A stretch of 64,000 nt of DNA, from contig NZ_CAMFKO010000011.1 of assembly GCF_945957265.1 (NCBI RefSeq), forward strand, positions 41,406-105,405. Reading direction: 5' to 3'. Below, piece by piece: positions 49,864 to 58,282 of this stretch. The stretch comes from an uncultured Dechloromonas sp. (lineage in GTDB: Bacteria > Pseudomonadota > Gammaproteobacteria > Burkholderiales > Rhodocyclaceae). Below the pieces are notes generated by a model, which saw nothing but the letters and a program-made list of their open reading frames with translations, did no database searches and was not told the origin of the DNA. How positions within the stretch are numbered: position 1 is the stretch's first letter; every line of letters begins with the position of its first letter. The position numbers and the translations under genes are program-made.

Positions 49864-49961
49864 CGCCATACGCCGCAATATTCGAGCACTTGATTTACTG
49901 ACGATCACCTTTGTTTTTCAGATCGCTTAGTAATCAACTCGCAATTAAGTATGCCAATTTA

Positions 49962-50537
49962 ATGAAAAACATTCTCAAATCACTGCGCCAACCAAGCACT
50001 AAATATTCATTATTGGGTTTGCTCTCAGTTGGCTTTATCGCAGGCATTTTCTTTTGGGGGGGCTTTAATACCGTAATGGAAGCCACCAACACGCTTGAGT
50101 TCTGTATTTCATGCCATGAAATGCGTGACAACGTATATCAGGAATACAAGGAAACCATTCACTTTTCCAATCGGACTGGCGTTCGCGCCGTTTGCTCGGA
50201 CTGCCATGTACCCAAAGATTGGGGGCACAAGATGATGCGCAAGATCCAAGCGAGTGGCGAAGTCTACGGCAAACTTATGGGAACCATTGATACAAAGGAA
50301 AAATTTGAGACCAAGCGCCTCGAATTAGCCGAGCACGAATGGGCGCGAATGAAAGCCAGTGATTCGCGCGAATGCCGAAACTGTCACAGTTTCGAAGGCA
50401 TGAATACAGAAAAACAAAAACTTCGCGGCGCGAAAATGCACAAAATCGCCCAAGACGAAAAAAAGACCTGTATCGATTGCCACAAAGGTATTGCTCACCG
50501 CAAGCCAAAAGGTATGAAAGAGGATGATGACGAGTGA
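49962..50537 (+). CDS. pcrQ: PcrQ, NapC/NirT-family tetrahaem quinol dehydrogenase
   Basis: 191 residues from MKNILKSLRQPSTKYS; an upstream in-frame start at 49911 gives no sensible N-terminus. One membrane anchor (about 16-38) and four haem sites, CISCH, CSDCH, CRNCH, CIDCH, are present. It is close to NapC at 16686-17327 over almost its whole length (shared [28 protein letters not shown] stretches). It should draw electrons from the quinol pool for perchlorate reduction. Confidence 0.94.
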   Translation: MKNILKSLRQPSTKYSLLGLLSVGFIAGIFFWGGFNTVMEATNTLEFCISCHEMRDNVYQEYKETIHFSNRTGVRAVCSDCHVPKDWGHKMMRKIQASGEVYGKLMGTIDTKEKFETKRLELAEHEWARMKASDSRECRNCHSFEGMNTEKQKLRGAKMHKIAQDEKKTCIDCHKGIAHRKPKGMKEDDDE

Positions 50538-50591
50538 TCGCCCTCGCATATCCCTGACACCAATCATCGACAAATCGTCTGGAGAATTTAA

Positions 50592-51452
50592 ATGAAAAAA
50601 AGTGCCTTGTCAGTAGCCATTCTTGGTGCCGTATTTTCCCTTGGGTCTCAAATCGCTAATGCCGCACCGGACTGGAGCAAGGTTCCCAAAAGAGACATTC
50701 AAGTGTTCCATCCTGGTGTTACTCCGATTGAATGGATTGCGAAGAAATCTGATCACAGTGGTCGGACTGGACTGATTAAAGGAGAAAGCTGTGTTGGATG
50801 CCACGAAGAAAAAGGTGGACTTAATTTTGATATGAAACGTTTGGCGGGAAAGGACCTGGAGCCGTTCGGCGCTCCAAAAACGATGAATTTCCCTGTCTCT
50901 ATGCAAGTTGCGTACGACAAGGAGTATGCCTACATCCGCCTAACCTTCAAGGCGCCTGCCGGAGCAGCTAATACCGCCGACAAAGAGAATGAAGTCAAGG
51001 TTGCTGTTATGTTTGCCAACGACAAAGTTTCGGCAGCCTCCGGTGACAAAGCGATTCCAGGCGACCAAGTTGGTTGCTGGGCAACCTGCCATGCCGATGC
51101 GCGCACTATGCCCGGGGCCGACGACAAAAAGACGAAATACGTAAAGGATGGCGCCTATGAACTGATGCAGTGGAAGAGTTCTAAAGGGGCGAAGGTTGTT
51201 GATGGATCTATTAGTGATAAGCGCAATATGGAAGGCGGCACGACCGGCGCGAAGGCTGAAGGTGTTAAGGCGGGGGATATGTACACCGTCACTTTTACTC
51301 GCAAGTTTTCGGGTGCCTTAGCTGAGGGCAAAGCAGTGCCGTTTGGCATTGCGGTACATGCCGATCATTCAACAGGTCGCTTCCACCACGTTTCGCTTGG
51401 CTACAAACTTGGTTTTGGCGCTGATGGCGACATTAAAGCCGTCAAGCAGTAA
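50592..51452 (+). CDS. PcrO-like periplasmic cytochrome with ethylbenzene-dehydrogenase-type haem domain
   Basis: 286 residues with a signal peptide (MKKSALSVAILGAVFSLGSQIANA). One regular haem site, CVGCH (near residue 68), is followed by a beta-rich domain with GCWATCHADARTMPG. That second site is CX3CH, one residue longer than CXXCH. The domain resembles the cytochrome c-552/DMSO-reductase-like haem-binding family. It follows pcrQ by 54 bases; a role as carrier between PcrQ and PcrABC is likely. In described islands this place is held by pcrO; I leave the symbol open. Confidence 0.8.
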   Translation: MKKSALSVAILGAVFSLGSQIANAAPDWSKVPKRDIQVFHPGVTPIEWIAKKSDHSGRTGLIKGESCVGCHEEKGGLNFDMKRLAGKDLEPFGAPKTMNFPVSMQVAYDKEYAYIRLTFKAPAGAANTADKENEVKVAVMFANDKVSAASGDKAIPGDQVGCWATCHADARTMPGADDKKTKYVKDGAYELMQWKSSKGAKVVDGSISDKRNMEGGTTGAKAEGVKAGDMYTVTFTRKFSGALAEGKAVPFGIAVHADHSTGRFHHVSLGYKLGFGADGDIKAVKQ

Positions 51453-51782
51453 GTGTTTGACCGTGCCATCATTCTCCTAATTTTTGGAACCAAAAGGCTG
51501 CCCAATATTGACCTGGATTTAGGTCGCGCAGTAAGGGGTTTCAAGGAGGGCGCTTATGAGGTTGACTCCCACAATCGGGACAAAACCTGAGACGCTCAGC
51601 GCTTAAACGGCATTCCATGCAGGGTAATGTCTAGTCAACCTACAGCGATTGGGAGAGCCGGCCATTCCAGACAAAAGTCTGTCAGTGTTTCCGTTTGTAA
51701 CACGATGCAACATTGTCTTATTGCATATTTTTAGTCGATGGCGCGTAAGAGTGTGCGCCTATTTTTGCGAAGTCACGATTCG
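51453..51782 (+). other. Noncoding leader before moaA
   Basis: About 330 bases with several small complementary segments: GACCT/AGGTC near 51510, GGTTGAC (51562 region) with GTCAACC (51636 region), TCCCACAATCG with CGATTGGGAG, and ATGCAA/TTGCAT at 51706-51727. The second and third pairs are interleaved as in a pseudoknot. No gene is seen. A structured RNA is possible but not shown. Confidence 0.35.
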
Positions 51783-52754
51783 ATGTTAATTGATGGTTGT
51801 GGTCGTCGGATAGACTATCTCCGATTGTCGGTGACTGATCGTTGCGACTTGCGATGCGCGTATTGCATGCCGCCGGAGTTTGATAGTTATGAAATTCCCG
51901 ATAACTGGTTATCGTTCAGTGAGATTGTGCGGATATGCAGGATATTCATTGATCTTGGGGTTTCCAGAGTGCGCCTTACTGGCGGCGAACCCTTGGTTAG
52001 ATCCAGAATCGGAGATCTAGTCCAAGATGTTGGGCAACTCCCCGGATTGAACGATCTTTCCCTCAGTACGAATGGCACACGATTGACGCAATTTGCGTCA
52101 AAACTTCTGGCTTCAGGTGTTACGCGACTGAATGTTAGCCTCGATACGTTGTCTCCAGTTCGATTTCTGACGTTAACTCGGCGTGACGCTTTGCACGATG
52201 TCCTCGCAGGACTCGAGGTGGCACGAGAGAGTGGATTTCGCCTGATAAAGATCAACATGGTCTGGTTACCCGAATTCAATGGTGACGAACTGGATGCAAT
52301 GATCAAATACTGCATGGAACGCAATTTTGTGTTGCGCTTGATCGAAAACATGCCAATGGGAGATAGCGCACGTCAACTTGGCTCCTCGTCCCTCCAACCG
52401 CTAATCGGCCAGCTTAGAGAGCGCTTCCATTTGGTCGATCACATCGTTGCTGGCGGAGGCCCAGCTCGTTACCTTGGGACCCCGGATCGCTCATTCTCGG
52501 TCGGTTTTATTACCCCGATGTCCCAACACTTTTGCGAGGCATGTAACCGTGTCAGGGTTTCGGTAACTGGCAGATTACACCTATGTCTAGGTCAAAATGA
52601 CCATCTCGAACTATTGCCAATGTTGCGTGGCGGATCGCCAGATCACGAAATCGCAAATCAAATTCGTGCAGCAGTTATGCAAAAGCCATTGAGCCACGAA
52701 TTCCAGAAGAATCCAATGAAGGTCGTTCGTATCATGGCCTCGACAGGGGGATAA
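51783..52754 (+). CDS. moaA: MoaA, GTP 3',8-cyclase (molybdenum cofactor synthesis)
   Basis: 323 residues from MLIDGCGRRIDYLRLS, the family-like N-terminus; an ATG at 51738 would add 15 residues. The radical-SAM cluster CDLRCAYC and the C-terminal cluster CEACNRVRVSVTGRLHLC are intact, and the protein ends in STGG, the Gly-Gly tail needed for activity. It makes the first Moco precursor from GTP. It is an island copy without moaB/C/D/E neighbours, so it probably boosts cofactor supply for PcrA and YedY1. Confidence 0.93.
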   Translation: MLIDGCGRRIDYLRLSVTDRCDLRCAYCMPPEFDSYEIPDNWLSFSEIVRICRIFIDLGVSRVRLTGGEPLVRSRIGDLVQDVGQLPGLNDLSLSTNGTRLTQFASKLLASGVTRLNVSLDTLSPVRFLTLTRRDALHDVLAGLEVARESGFRLIKINMVWLPEFNGDELDAMIKYCMERNFVLRLIENMPMGDSARQLGSSSLQPLIGQLRERFHLVDHIVAGGGPARYLGTPDRSFSVGFITPMSQHFCEACNRVRVSVTGRLHLCLGQNDHLELLPMLRGGSPDHEIANQIRAAVMQKPLSHEFQKNPMKVVRIMASTGG

Positions 52755-53013
52755 CTAGCGCTATGGCGTCTAGAAAAAGTGCGGCTTCAGGCTTGGGCAT
52801 GCACATAGGTTCAAAGGCGGCATACCATGGATGCCAGTTCGGCCGTCCTATGTAGTTACAAATCATACATCGAAGCTTTGATATCCGGCTGCTCGGATTC
52901 TTTGGGATGGCTTGTTTTTTGGCCAATCGCCGGAACCCGTTGTAGATAAACGTGCCTGAGATGTGAATTTCCTCGCCGAGTCGAAACCTTTTCCAAAAAT
53001 CGGATAGATTCAT
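52732..53013 (-). pseudogene. Probable truncated gene, N-terminal fragment
   Basis: 93-codon frame with a good ribosome site (GGAGAG, CAA, ATG). The first ~35 residues (MNLSDFWKRFRLGEEIHISG and on) look like real protein. Beyond about residue 38 the composition changes to Cys/Trp/Pro-rich sequence that reads like noncoding DNA, and the frame runs into the moaA 3' end. Likely a gene cut when the pcr block and the tcmP region were joined. Family not recognised. Confidence 0.4.
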
Positions 53014-53183
53014 TTGCTCTCCATCGACAGCGGTGAAATTACCCCATGTGACTAGTTGAGTCATTGTCACGGTATCGCATTCTTAGCTTCTGCCAAGAGT
53101 GATAAGGAAGCTCTGATTTGTTAGTACTCGGCAATATATGATGCCTATAATGCACCCAAATGACATAGATAAGGGGGGTGCGG

Positions 53184-54041
53184 ATGTTAGACCATACACA
53201 TATTTTTGGGGGCGAGCAGACCCGCATCAAATTGGGGGCGATCTCGAAGTACTTACCGGCCTACACAACAGCATTGTCGAATACGCAGTTCCGCCTGAGT
53301 TATATCGATGCGTTTGCCGGCACTGGTGTTTGCCACGTTAAGATTGGAAAGGGGCAGGAAAAGCGCTTGATTCCGGGGTCCGCATCGATCGCTATTGATT
53401 GCAAGCCGCCTTTTCATCAGATTTTCTTTATCGAAAAGAAAAAGCGGCACGCCGATGCATTACGGCGCTTGAAAATTGAAGCTGCAATGCCGGTCGAAGT
53501 TATTCACGGTGATGCAAACAGCGAGCTTCCACCGATCCTCAGAGGACTTAACCCGAAAAAGGATCGTGCGTTGGTATTCCTCGATCCATATGGGATGGCG
53601 GTCGATTGGATTACTCTGAAGGCGATTGCCGATTCTCAAATTGTTGACCTATGGTACCTGTTCCCTTTAAGCGGCCTTTATCGACAAGCGGCAAATGATG
53701 CAGCTGCTATCGACCCAGATAAGGCGGCTGCCCTGGATCGAATGCTGGGAACGGAAACTTGGCGTAAGGATTTCTATGCACCGCCAAAGCAAACCAGCCT
53801 TTTCGAGTCGGACGAGTCAGATGTCCGGACTGCCGACGTCAAGCAAATGACAAAATGGGTAACTACAAGGCTGAAAGAAATCTTCCCGGGCGTTACGGAA
53901 CCGCGCCTTCTGTATCAGGCTCTACCCAATGGCAAGGAGGGTGCGCCACTGTTCGCCTTATACTTTGCTGCATCGAACCCGAGCCCCAAGGCATACGGGC
54001 TGGCCTGCAAGATAGCCGCAGACATCCTCAAACGGACGTAA
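53184..54041 (+). CDS. tcmP: Three-Cys-motif partner protein TcmP
   Basis: 285 residues from ATG 53184, with GGGGGG six bases upstream. The family hallmarks are the start (MLDHTHIFGGEQTRIKLG), SYIDAFAGTGVC, FFIEKKKRHADAL and VFLDPYGMAVDW; the DAFAGTG stretch resembles a methyltransferase-like nucleotide loop. Such proteins are found next to a three-cysteine protein, here the convergent DUF5131 gene whose 3' end overlaps by 14 bases. The function is unproven; a role in phage or DNA-damage response is suspected. Confidence 0.85.
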   Translation: MLDHTHIFGGEQTRIKLGAISKYLPAYTTALSNTQFRLSYIDAFAGTGVCHVKIGKGQEKRLIPGSASIAIDCKPPFHQIFFIEKKKRHADALRRLKIEAAMPVEVIHGDANSELPPILRGLNPKKDRALVFLDPYGMAVDWITLKAIADSQIVDLWYLFPLSGLYRQAANDAAAIDPDKAAALDRMLGTETWRKDFYAPPKQTSLFESDESDVRTADVKQMTKWVTTRLKEIFPGVTEPRLLYQALPNGKEGAPLFALYFAASNPSPKAYGLACKIAADILKRT

Positions 54042-54777
54042 CGGCTGCTACTGGATAAGCGTCCCAGGTTTTGCCTAGGAAAAGGCGGCCATTGGCCTTC
54101 TTATGCCGCTTGACACCGTCTGCACCCCAGCCACCCCATTGTTTGAAAAAGAATGCCACGCCGGCTTTGTCAGAAACATGTTTAACGTTCTGAACCCACT
54201 CCGGCCGCATGGGGCGTGCTTTGGGGCCTGATTCCCCCCCGACAATTACCCAATGGATGCCTGTGAGGTCGAATTCTCCAAGATCTTCAAGCAACGGTTC
54301 CACGGATAGGAATCGGATTCGGGCATTAACCTGGCGCAGATAATCGATGCGTGGAAGTCCATAGGCCCGATCTTCTACGGAAACCCCTAGCCAGACGTTT
54401 TCCGGGCAGCTGCGTTGGGCAAAATAGCCGGTTAGCCGGTCCGCCCGCTTAGTCAGAATTTGGTAAGTGTGGTGCGGAGTACGTCTGATGACGTCAAAGA
54501 CCTGATCAATAAAGTTGTCTGGCACGGCCTCATGGAAAAGGTCGCTCATCGAATTCACAAAATAAACAGTGTCCTTCTTCCTCTGCAGCGGCTGGGCCAG
54601 ACGTTCCGGATGTAGTGCCAGTCGAAATCCATCTTCGTACCCCACGGCTCCCATGGCTTTTAGCCGTCCCGCCATGATTTCAGCGTAACAGTGCTTGCAT
54701 CCCGGAGAAATCTTGGTGCAGCCCGTCACCGGGTTCCACGTCTGTTCCGTCCATTCGATTTGACTATCACTCGCCAT
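54028..54777 (-). CDS. DUF5131 / phage Gp37-Gp68 family three-cysteine protein
   Basis: 249 residues. The C-x6-C-x2-C motif is in CTKISPGCKHCYAE near residue 19, resembling a radical-SAM-like iron-sulfur site. Other conserved parts are TEQTWNPVTGC, FVNSMSDLFHEAVP, QILTKRADRL, WLGVSVED and VIVGGESGPKARPM. It is the partner of TcmP. A near-consensus LexA box lies 15-34 bases before the start, so it should be induced by DNA damage. Confidence 0.88.
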   Translation of the reverse strand: MASDSQIEWTEQTWNPVTGCTKISPGCKHCYAEIMAGRLKAMGAVGYEDGFRLALHPERLAQPLQRKKDTVYFVNSMSDLFHEAVPDNFIDQVFDVIRRTPHHTYQILTKRADRLTGYFAQRSCPENVWLGVSVEDRAYGLPRIDYLRQVNARIRFLSVEPLLEDLGEFDLTGIHWVIVGGESGPKARPMRPEWVQNVKHVSDKAGVAFFFKQWGGWGADGVKRHKKANGRLFLGKTWDAYPVAAVTSV

Positions 54778-54791
54778 TGCTTCCTCTTTGT

Positions 54792-54811
54792 TACTGTATA
54801 TATTTACAGTT
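54792..54811 (-). promoter_or_regulatory. LexA (SOS) box upstream of the DUF5131 gene
   Basis: CTGT-ATATATTT-ACAG at 54794-54809 within a 20-base palindrome-like site that differs from TACTGTATATATATACAGTA at two positions. It overlaps the expected promoter and lies 17 bases from the start codon. Confidence 0.8.
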
Positions 54812-55118
54812 TATTCAACTTCCTGAGTATAGCTGATGCATAGCCCTTTTCAATGGAGAATATGCTTACCCAAAAGCACTATTAGAACCCGGAAAAATTA
54901 TTAAGTGTAAATCAGCTCATCGTAGAACGTTCGGTCAGGTGCCCATAGCAGACAGGTCCGCGTTATAGGCGCTCATCGCTGCTTCGGCCAAACAGCTGAA
55001 ATCCACCCATCCACCGTGAGGAAAAATGGTCCCGGGGCGCAGGCGCGCCTCGGGTGCCTCACCTTCGCAGCAGCTGGAAGATTTGGCGAGAAGTAGTCAA
55101 TCAAGGAAATTGGAAACG
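54812..55118. other. Noncoding stretch between DUF5131 and the Gp3-like gene
   Basis: About 300 bases. It holds a terminator for the Gp3-like gene on the minus strand at 55031-55054: CCCGGGGCGC / GCGCCTCGGG (one G-U pair), loop AGGC, then ACCATTTTTC. The remainder shows no gene. Confidence 0.55.
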
Positions 55119-56027
55119 CTACACGGCATACTTAGCAAGGCTTGCCCCCCGATCTTCCAACTTATCGGCAAGGCTCGGTGCAAGCGCTTTCTCTGGAGTG
55201 ATGCCAGGATCACCCTGCCCACCACCCCCCTCAGGAAAAAATTCCTCGACTACCGAATCCCCTTCGTCATCGCCTTCCTCGAAAGCACCATTCGAGAACC
55301 CAAGCCGCGCCGCCGTTTCCAGCGCAACCTGATCAAATCCGGCTTCCTGACGATCAGCCTCCAGCCGTTTGGCCTCGGTCAGAGCCTCCTCAACAGAAAC
55401 ACCGTTGCGTACCGTGAGATCGACGTAATAAATTGGGGTGCCCATGCTCTGCCGAGTCGACTTTCCGCGCAGCCGAAGTTCCAGCGGCAAGTACGCCAGT
55501 CGGTTGCCGGAGATCGCCTGAAAGTAAGCCAATCGTGCCGATAAGGTCCGTATGCTGTTGAATCCCGTCGTCCGGAACACAAAGCTTCCCAGGGGATCAT
55601 CGTCACCGATCAGCACATTCAACCGGCCATACGGCTTGCACGCACCGCTCTGCGCCAGAGCACAACCATCCGGCGAAGGACAGGGCAATGACTGAACTCC
55701 CGACTCCGCCCGACGCTTGCAGGTCTCACCATTGCCGACACAAACCGGCCGACCCGTCCTACGGTCGAACAAGGCATATTCAGCCCTGAAATTCAGATCA
55801 GGATCGTTGAACAGTAGCCGGATCGGAATCGCACGAATCTTCCCGCCCTGGGCTTTTCGGAGTCCCTCGTCACACGGGTGAGGCACCCAACCCTCGCTGC
55901 CTTGTAGTTGGCTAGTGATGGTGAACTGATCATCCTTCTCCGGCAATTTCTTGCCGTTTTTTTCGATGACCTTGCCGATCGAAATCCGCCCAAGTACCGG
56001 CGGGGTGATGACCAAACCTTTCAACAT
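55119..56027 (-). CDS. Phage Gp3/recombination-directionality-factor-like protein
   Basis: 302 residues from MLKGLVITPPVLGRISIGKV, with GAGAGGA 7 bases upstream. It has four to five cysteines in a likely metal-binding cluster (CVGNGETC, then SLPCPSPDGCALAQSGACKPYG). The family is often labelled hydrolase or metal-binding protein and resembles the Gp3-type excision factors of phages with large serine integrases; that assignment is tentative since the integrase here is a tyrosine recombinase. The C-terminus is acidic and Gly-rich. Preceded by a strong terminator only about 20 bases before the start. Confidence 0.65.
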   Translation of the reverse strand: MLKGLVITPPVLGRISIGKVIEKNGKKLPEKDDQFTITSQLQGSEGWVPHPCDEGLRKAQGGKIRAIPIRLLFNDPDLNFRAEYALFDRRTGRPVCVGNGETCKRRAESGVQSLPCPSPDGCALAQSGACKPYGRLNVLIGDDDPLGSFVFRTTGFNSIRTLSARLAYFQAISGNRLAYLPLELRLRGKSTRQSMGTPIYYVDLTVRNGVSVEEALTEAKRLEADRQEAGFDQVALETAARLGFSNGAFEEGDDEGDSVVEEFFPEGGGGQGDPGITPEKALAPSLADKLEDRGASLAKYAV

Positions 56028-56049
56028 GATTGTTCCTCTCAAATAAAAA

Positions 56050-56094
56050 ACTCCTCACCGGCGCTGGATGTCTATCCGGTTGCCGATGAGGAGT
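56050..56094 (-). terminator. Intrinsic terminator directly before the Gp3-like gene
   Basis: A 13-base stem (one G-U pair; 56050-56062 with 56082-56094) topped by an inner hairpin, followed on the minus strand by TTTTTTATTT. Its U-run ends about 14 bases before the start codon at 56027, leaving no room for a promoter. Confidence 0.85.
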
Positions 56095-56133
56095 GATGGG
56101 TTTCTATTGCTACGTTGGCTTTTCGGAGATGAC

Positions 56134-57141
56134 TCAGGCCTGGACAAACCGGCGTGACCCTTGGCGTTGCATTCCGTAGCGGGTAAGCAAATCCGGCTGA
56201 TCAGCCAACAGCTTCGCCGTATCGAGCACCACGCTGTCCTTAGCTTTCTTCCAGGTGACTTCGCCGGTTTCGAAGATGGCGCGTGACGCTTCACCCATGG
56301 CCTGCTGCAAGGTCTGCTTCAACTTCGATTCCAGCTTCTCGGTTTCGGCCAATGTCTGACGAACACTGATCCAGTCGGCAAAGGTCGCGGACAGATTACG
56401 GTCGGTACTGAAGTCGACTGCGATTCCCTTGTCCTGAGGATAGAGACAACGCAGTGCCTGCTCTGCCGATTCGGAACCATCGGCCGGTGGTGGTGTATCG
56501 GTCTCGACGTAACGCCAGAACGCTGCCTCCAACTGAATCAGCCGTGCAATCAGCGCCTCATCCCGATGAATGCGATGGATCTCCAGATGTTGACCACCAA
56601 GTAGCACCGCGACATCGGCAGCAGCTTTTCCGGTGACGACCAGTTGATGCTGAACCTGCAACTGCACGTACTCCGGCACACCTTCTTTCCAGAGGCGGCT
56701 ACCGTTAATCCCGGCGGTTTTGCACTCGAGGATCTGAACGTCTTGAGCGCCGATGACCTCCCGGTCGATATTGGCCAGCATCCAGTGCAACTGGGGATCG
56801 GGATGCTGGAGCACCGCATTGATACGACGAACACGATTACCGGAACGTCGGGTGTAGTGCGCTGCCACGATGGGTTCGAGGATGTTGCCCCAGTAAGCCG
56901 GGCTTTCCTCATCCAGCGGATCAGTCTTGGGCAATAGGCCATCACGGCCAGTTTTTTCCAGCCAGAGTTCGAGCTGGGATTTGTAGGGGTTAAGACCGAC
57001 AGCGGCAGCCGCATCGGAACCGCCGATACCTTGCCGGCGTACATTGAGCCAATCTTCACGAGGCAGAGCTTTGGTGCTGACCAACCTCAAAGCTGGCCGA
57101 CTTGATTGCACGGGTGATAGTGGTACAGAGGGAAGTGCCAT
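56134..57141 (-). CDS. YqaJ-family viral recombinase exonuclease
   Basis: 335 residues from MALPSVPLSPVQSSRPAL, preceded by AGGAGG. The lambda-exonuclease/YqaJ core is clear: GIGGSDAAAAVGLNPYKSQLELW, a Glu in WGNILEPIVAAHY, D in HWMLANIDRE and the ECKTAG (ExK) catalytic motif. It should resect DNA ends for single-strand annealing. No RecT/Bet-like annealing protein is seen next to it. Confidence 0.9.
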   Translation of the reverse strand: MALPSVPLSPVQSSRPALRLVSTKALPREDWLNVRRQGIGGSDAAAAVGLNPYKSQLELWLEKTGRDGLLPKTDPLDEESPAYWGNILEPIVAAHYTRRSGNRVRRINAVLQHPDPQLHWMLANIDREVIGAQDVQILECKTAGINGSRLWKEGVPEYVQLQVQHQLVVTGKAAADVAVLLGGQHLEIHRIHRDEALIARLIQLEAAFWRYVETDTPPPADGSESAEQALRCLYPQDKGIAVDFSTDRNLSATFADWISVRQTLAETEKLESKLKQTLQQAMGEASRAIFETGEVTWKKAKDSVVLDTAKLLADQPDLLTRYGMQRQGSRRFVQA

Positions 57142-57206
57142 GATGACCTCCTGAATATGTGTAAGGAATGAAGAATCGGAAATCCGCTCACTGCCGCCAG
57201 ACGACA

Positions 57207-57237
57207 AAAAGCCCGGTCGGCAAACACCGAACCGGGC
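57207..57237 (-). terminator. Intrinsic terminator before the YqaJ gene
   Basis: Stem GCCCGGT-CGG / CCGAACCGGGC with one bulge and a 6-base loop, then TTTTTGTCGT on the minus strand. It lies between the DUF932 stop and the yqaJ start, about 65 bases before the latter. Confidence 0.85.
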
Positions 57238-57277
57238 AATCGGAGAGGAGAAAGTCGTGAGGAAGCTGCTAGCGAAA

Positions 57278-58246
57278 CTAAGCGACGAGTTTCAATGCGG
57301 TATCCAGTGCGCGTTGCTTGATGACAGCACCTTGGCCGAACCAGGCTGAATCCAGTCGGAACTCAGGACTCCGTGCCCGTCGCTTGTGATCGACGTACTC
57401 GGTCACGGCATTCAATAATCCCCACGCAGTGCCCCGGGAGGAATTCAGTTCAGAGCCACGACCCTGACCGTCGTAGAGCGATTGCACCTTCGCAAGTGCG
57501 CGTTCATTGGTCAGATTCGATAGGTCGGAACTGTTCGGATCGACCTCGCAGAGCACACGGAGAAAATAGGCCATCGCCTCATGGCTTTTCACCTTACGCT
57601 CCGCCAGTGTCCGCATCCGATACATGAAGCCGTCCCACTGAGATACGGCAATACCCAATTGCTGCTTGACGGCCTGAGCATCGAATCGGGTGTTGTGCGG
57701 CACCTTGATCGCCGAGACCGCACCATTCACAGCGATGGTCAGTGTGTTGTTGCAGACGACACGGACCGTGGTGGGTGTTGCTGTGGTGGCCAGAGTGCCG
57801 TCACAGGAAGTTGCCAGCAACAAGTAGCCCTGGACAAGATCGTTCCCCTTGAGGGATGAAGATTGACCAGTTTTTGCCAGTGCCCAGAATTTTTTCCCGT
57901 TCTTCAGGACACCAGCAGTTTCGAGTTCGTAGCCGGCGACTTCCGTCAGATCGCGGTAAAACTCGAGTACTTCGCTGGGCTGGACGACTTGATAACGATT
58001 CGATACGACCGACAGGGCATCCTGTGTATCTGAGCGATACAGGACTTTCTGATCGGCGAAGGTTTTGATGGAACCGAGCGGTCCAGCTGATTCCGCCATG
58101 AAGCGAACGGGCGTTTCGAGAATCTGGAAGGACATGCCGGATTGCTCTGCCCAGACTTCAATCGGCTGTTGTGGGGTGAGTTCGTTGCCGAGGCCATGCC
58201 AAGGAACATCACCCACGTATGCCATTTGTTGGACTTGGTGTGCCAT
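57278..58246 (-). CDS. DUF932 protein (phage/plasmid-like, TIGR03299 type)
   Basis: 322 residues, MAHQVQQMAYVGDVPWHGLG onwards; CAGGAG precedes the start. Conserved segments: PWHGLGNEL, RYQVVQPSEVLEFY, LATSCDGTLATTATPTTVRVVCNNTL. The function is unknown, but the family travels with YqaJ exonucleases in plasmids, phages and ICEs. It follows the zinc-ribbon gene by 36 bases. Confidence 0.88.
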   Translation of the reverse strand: MAHQVQQMAYVGDVPWHGLGNELTPQQPIEVWAEQSGMSFQILETPVRFMAESAGPLGSIKTFADQKVLYRSDTQDALSVVSNRYQVVQPSEVLEFYRDLTEVAGYELETAGVLKNGKKFWALAKTGQSSSLKGNDLVQGYLLLATSCDGTLATTATPTTVRVVCNNTLTIAVNGAVSAIKVPHNTRFDAQAVKQQLGIAVSQWDGFMYRMRTLAERKVKSHEAMAYFLRVLCEVDPNSSDLSNLTNERALAKVQSLYDGQGRGSELNSSRGTAWGLLNAVTEYVDHKRRARSPEFRLDSAWFGQGAVIKQRALDTALKLVA

Positions 58247-58282
58247 TTGAGGCTCCTGAATATGAATGGTGATAACAGCAGA

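Noticed and set aside
55026..55544. 172-codon plus-strand frame opposite the Gp3-like gene
   Set aside because: Antisense to a well-supported gene with a Shine-Dalgarno and conserved cysteines; composition is Arg/Ser/Pro-rich shadow type.
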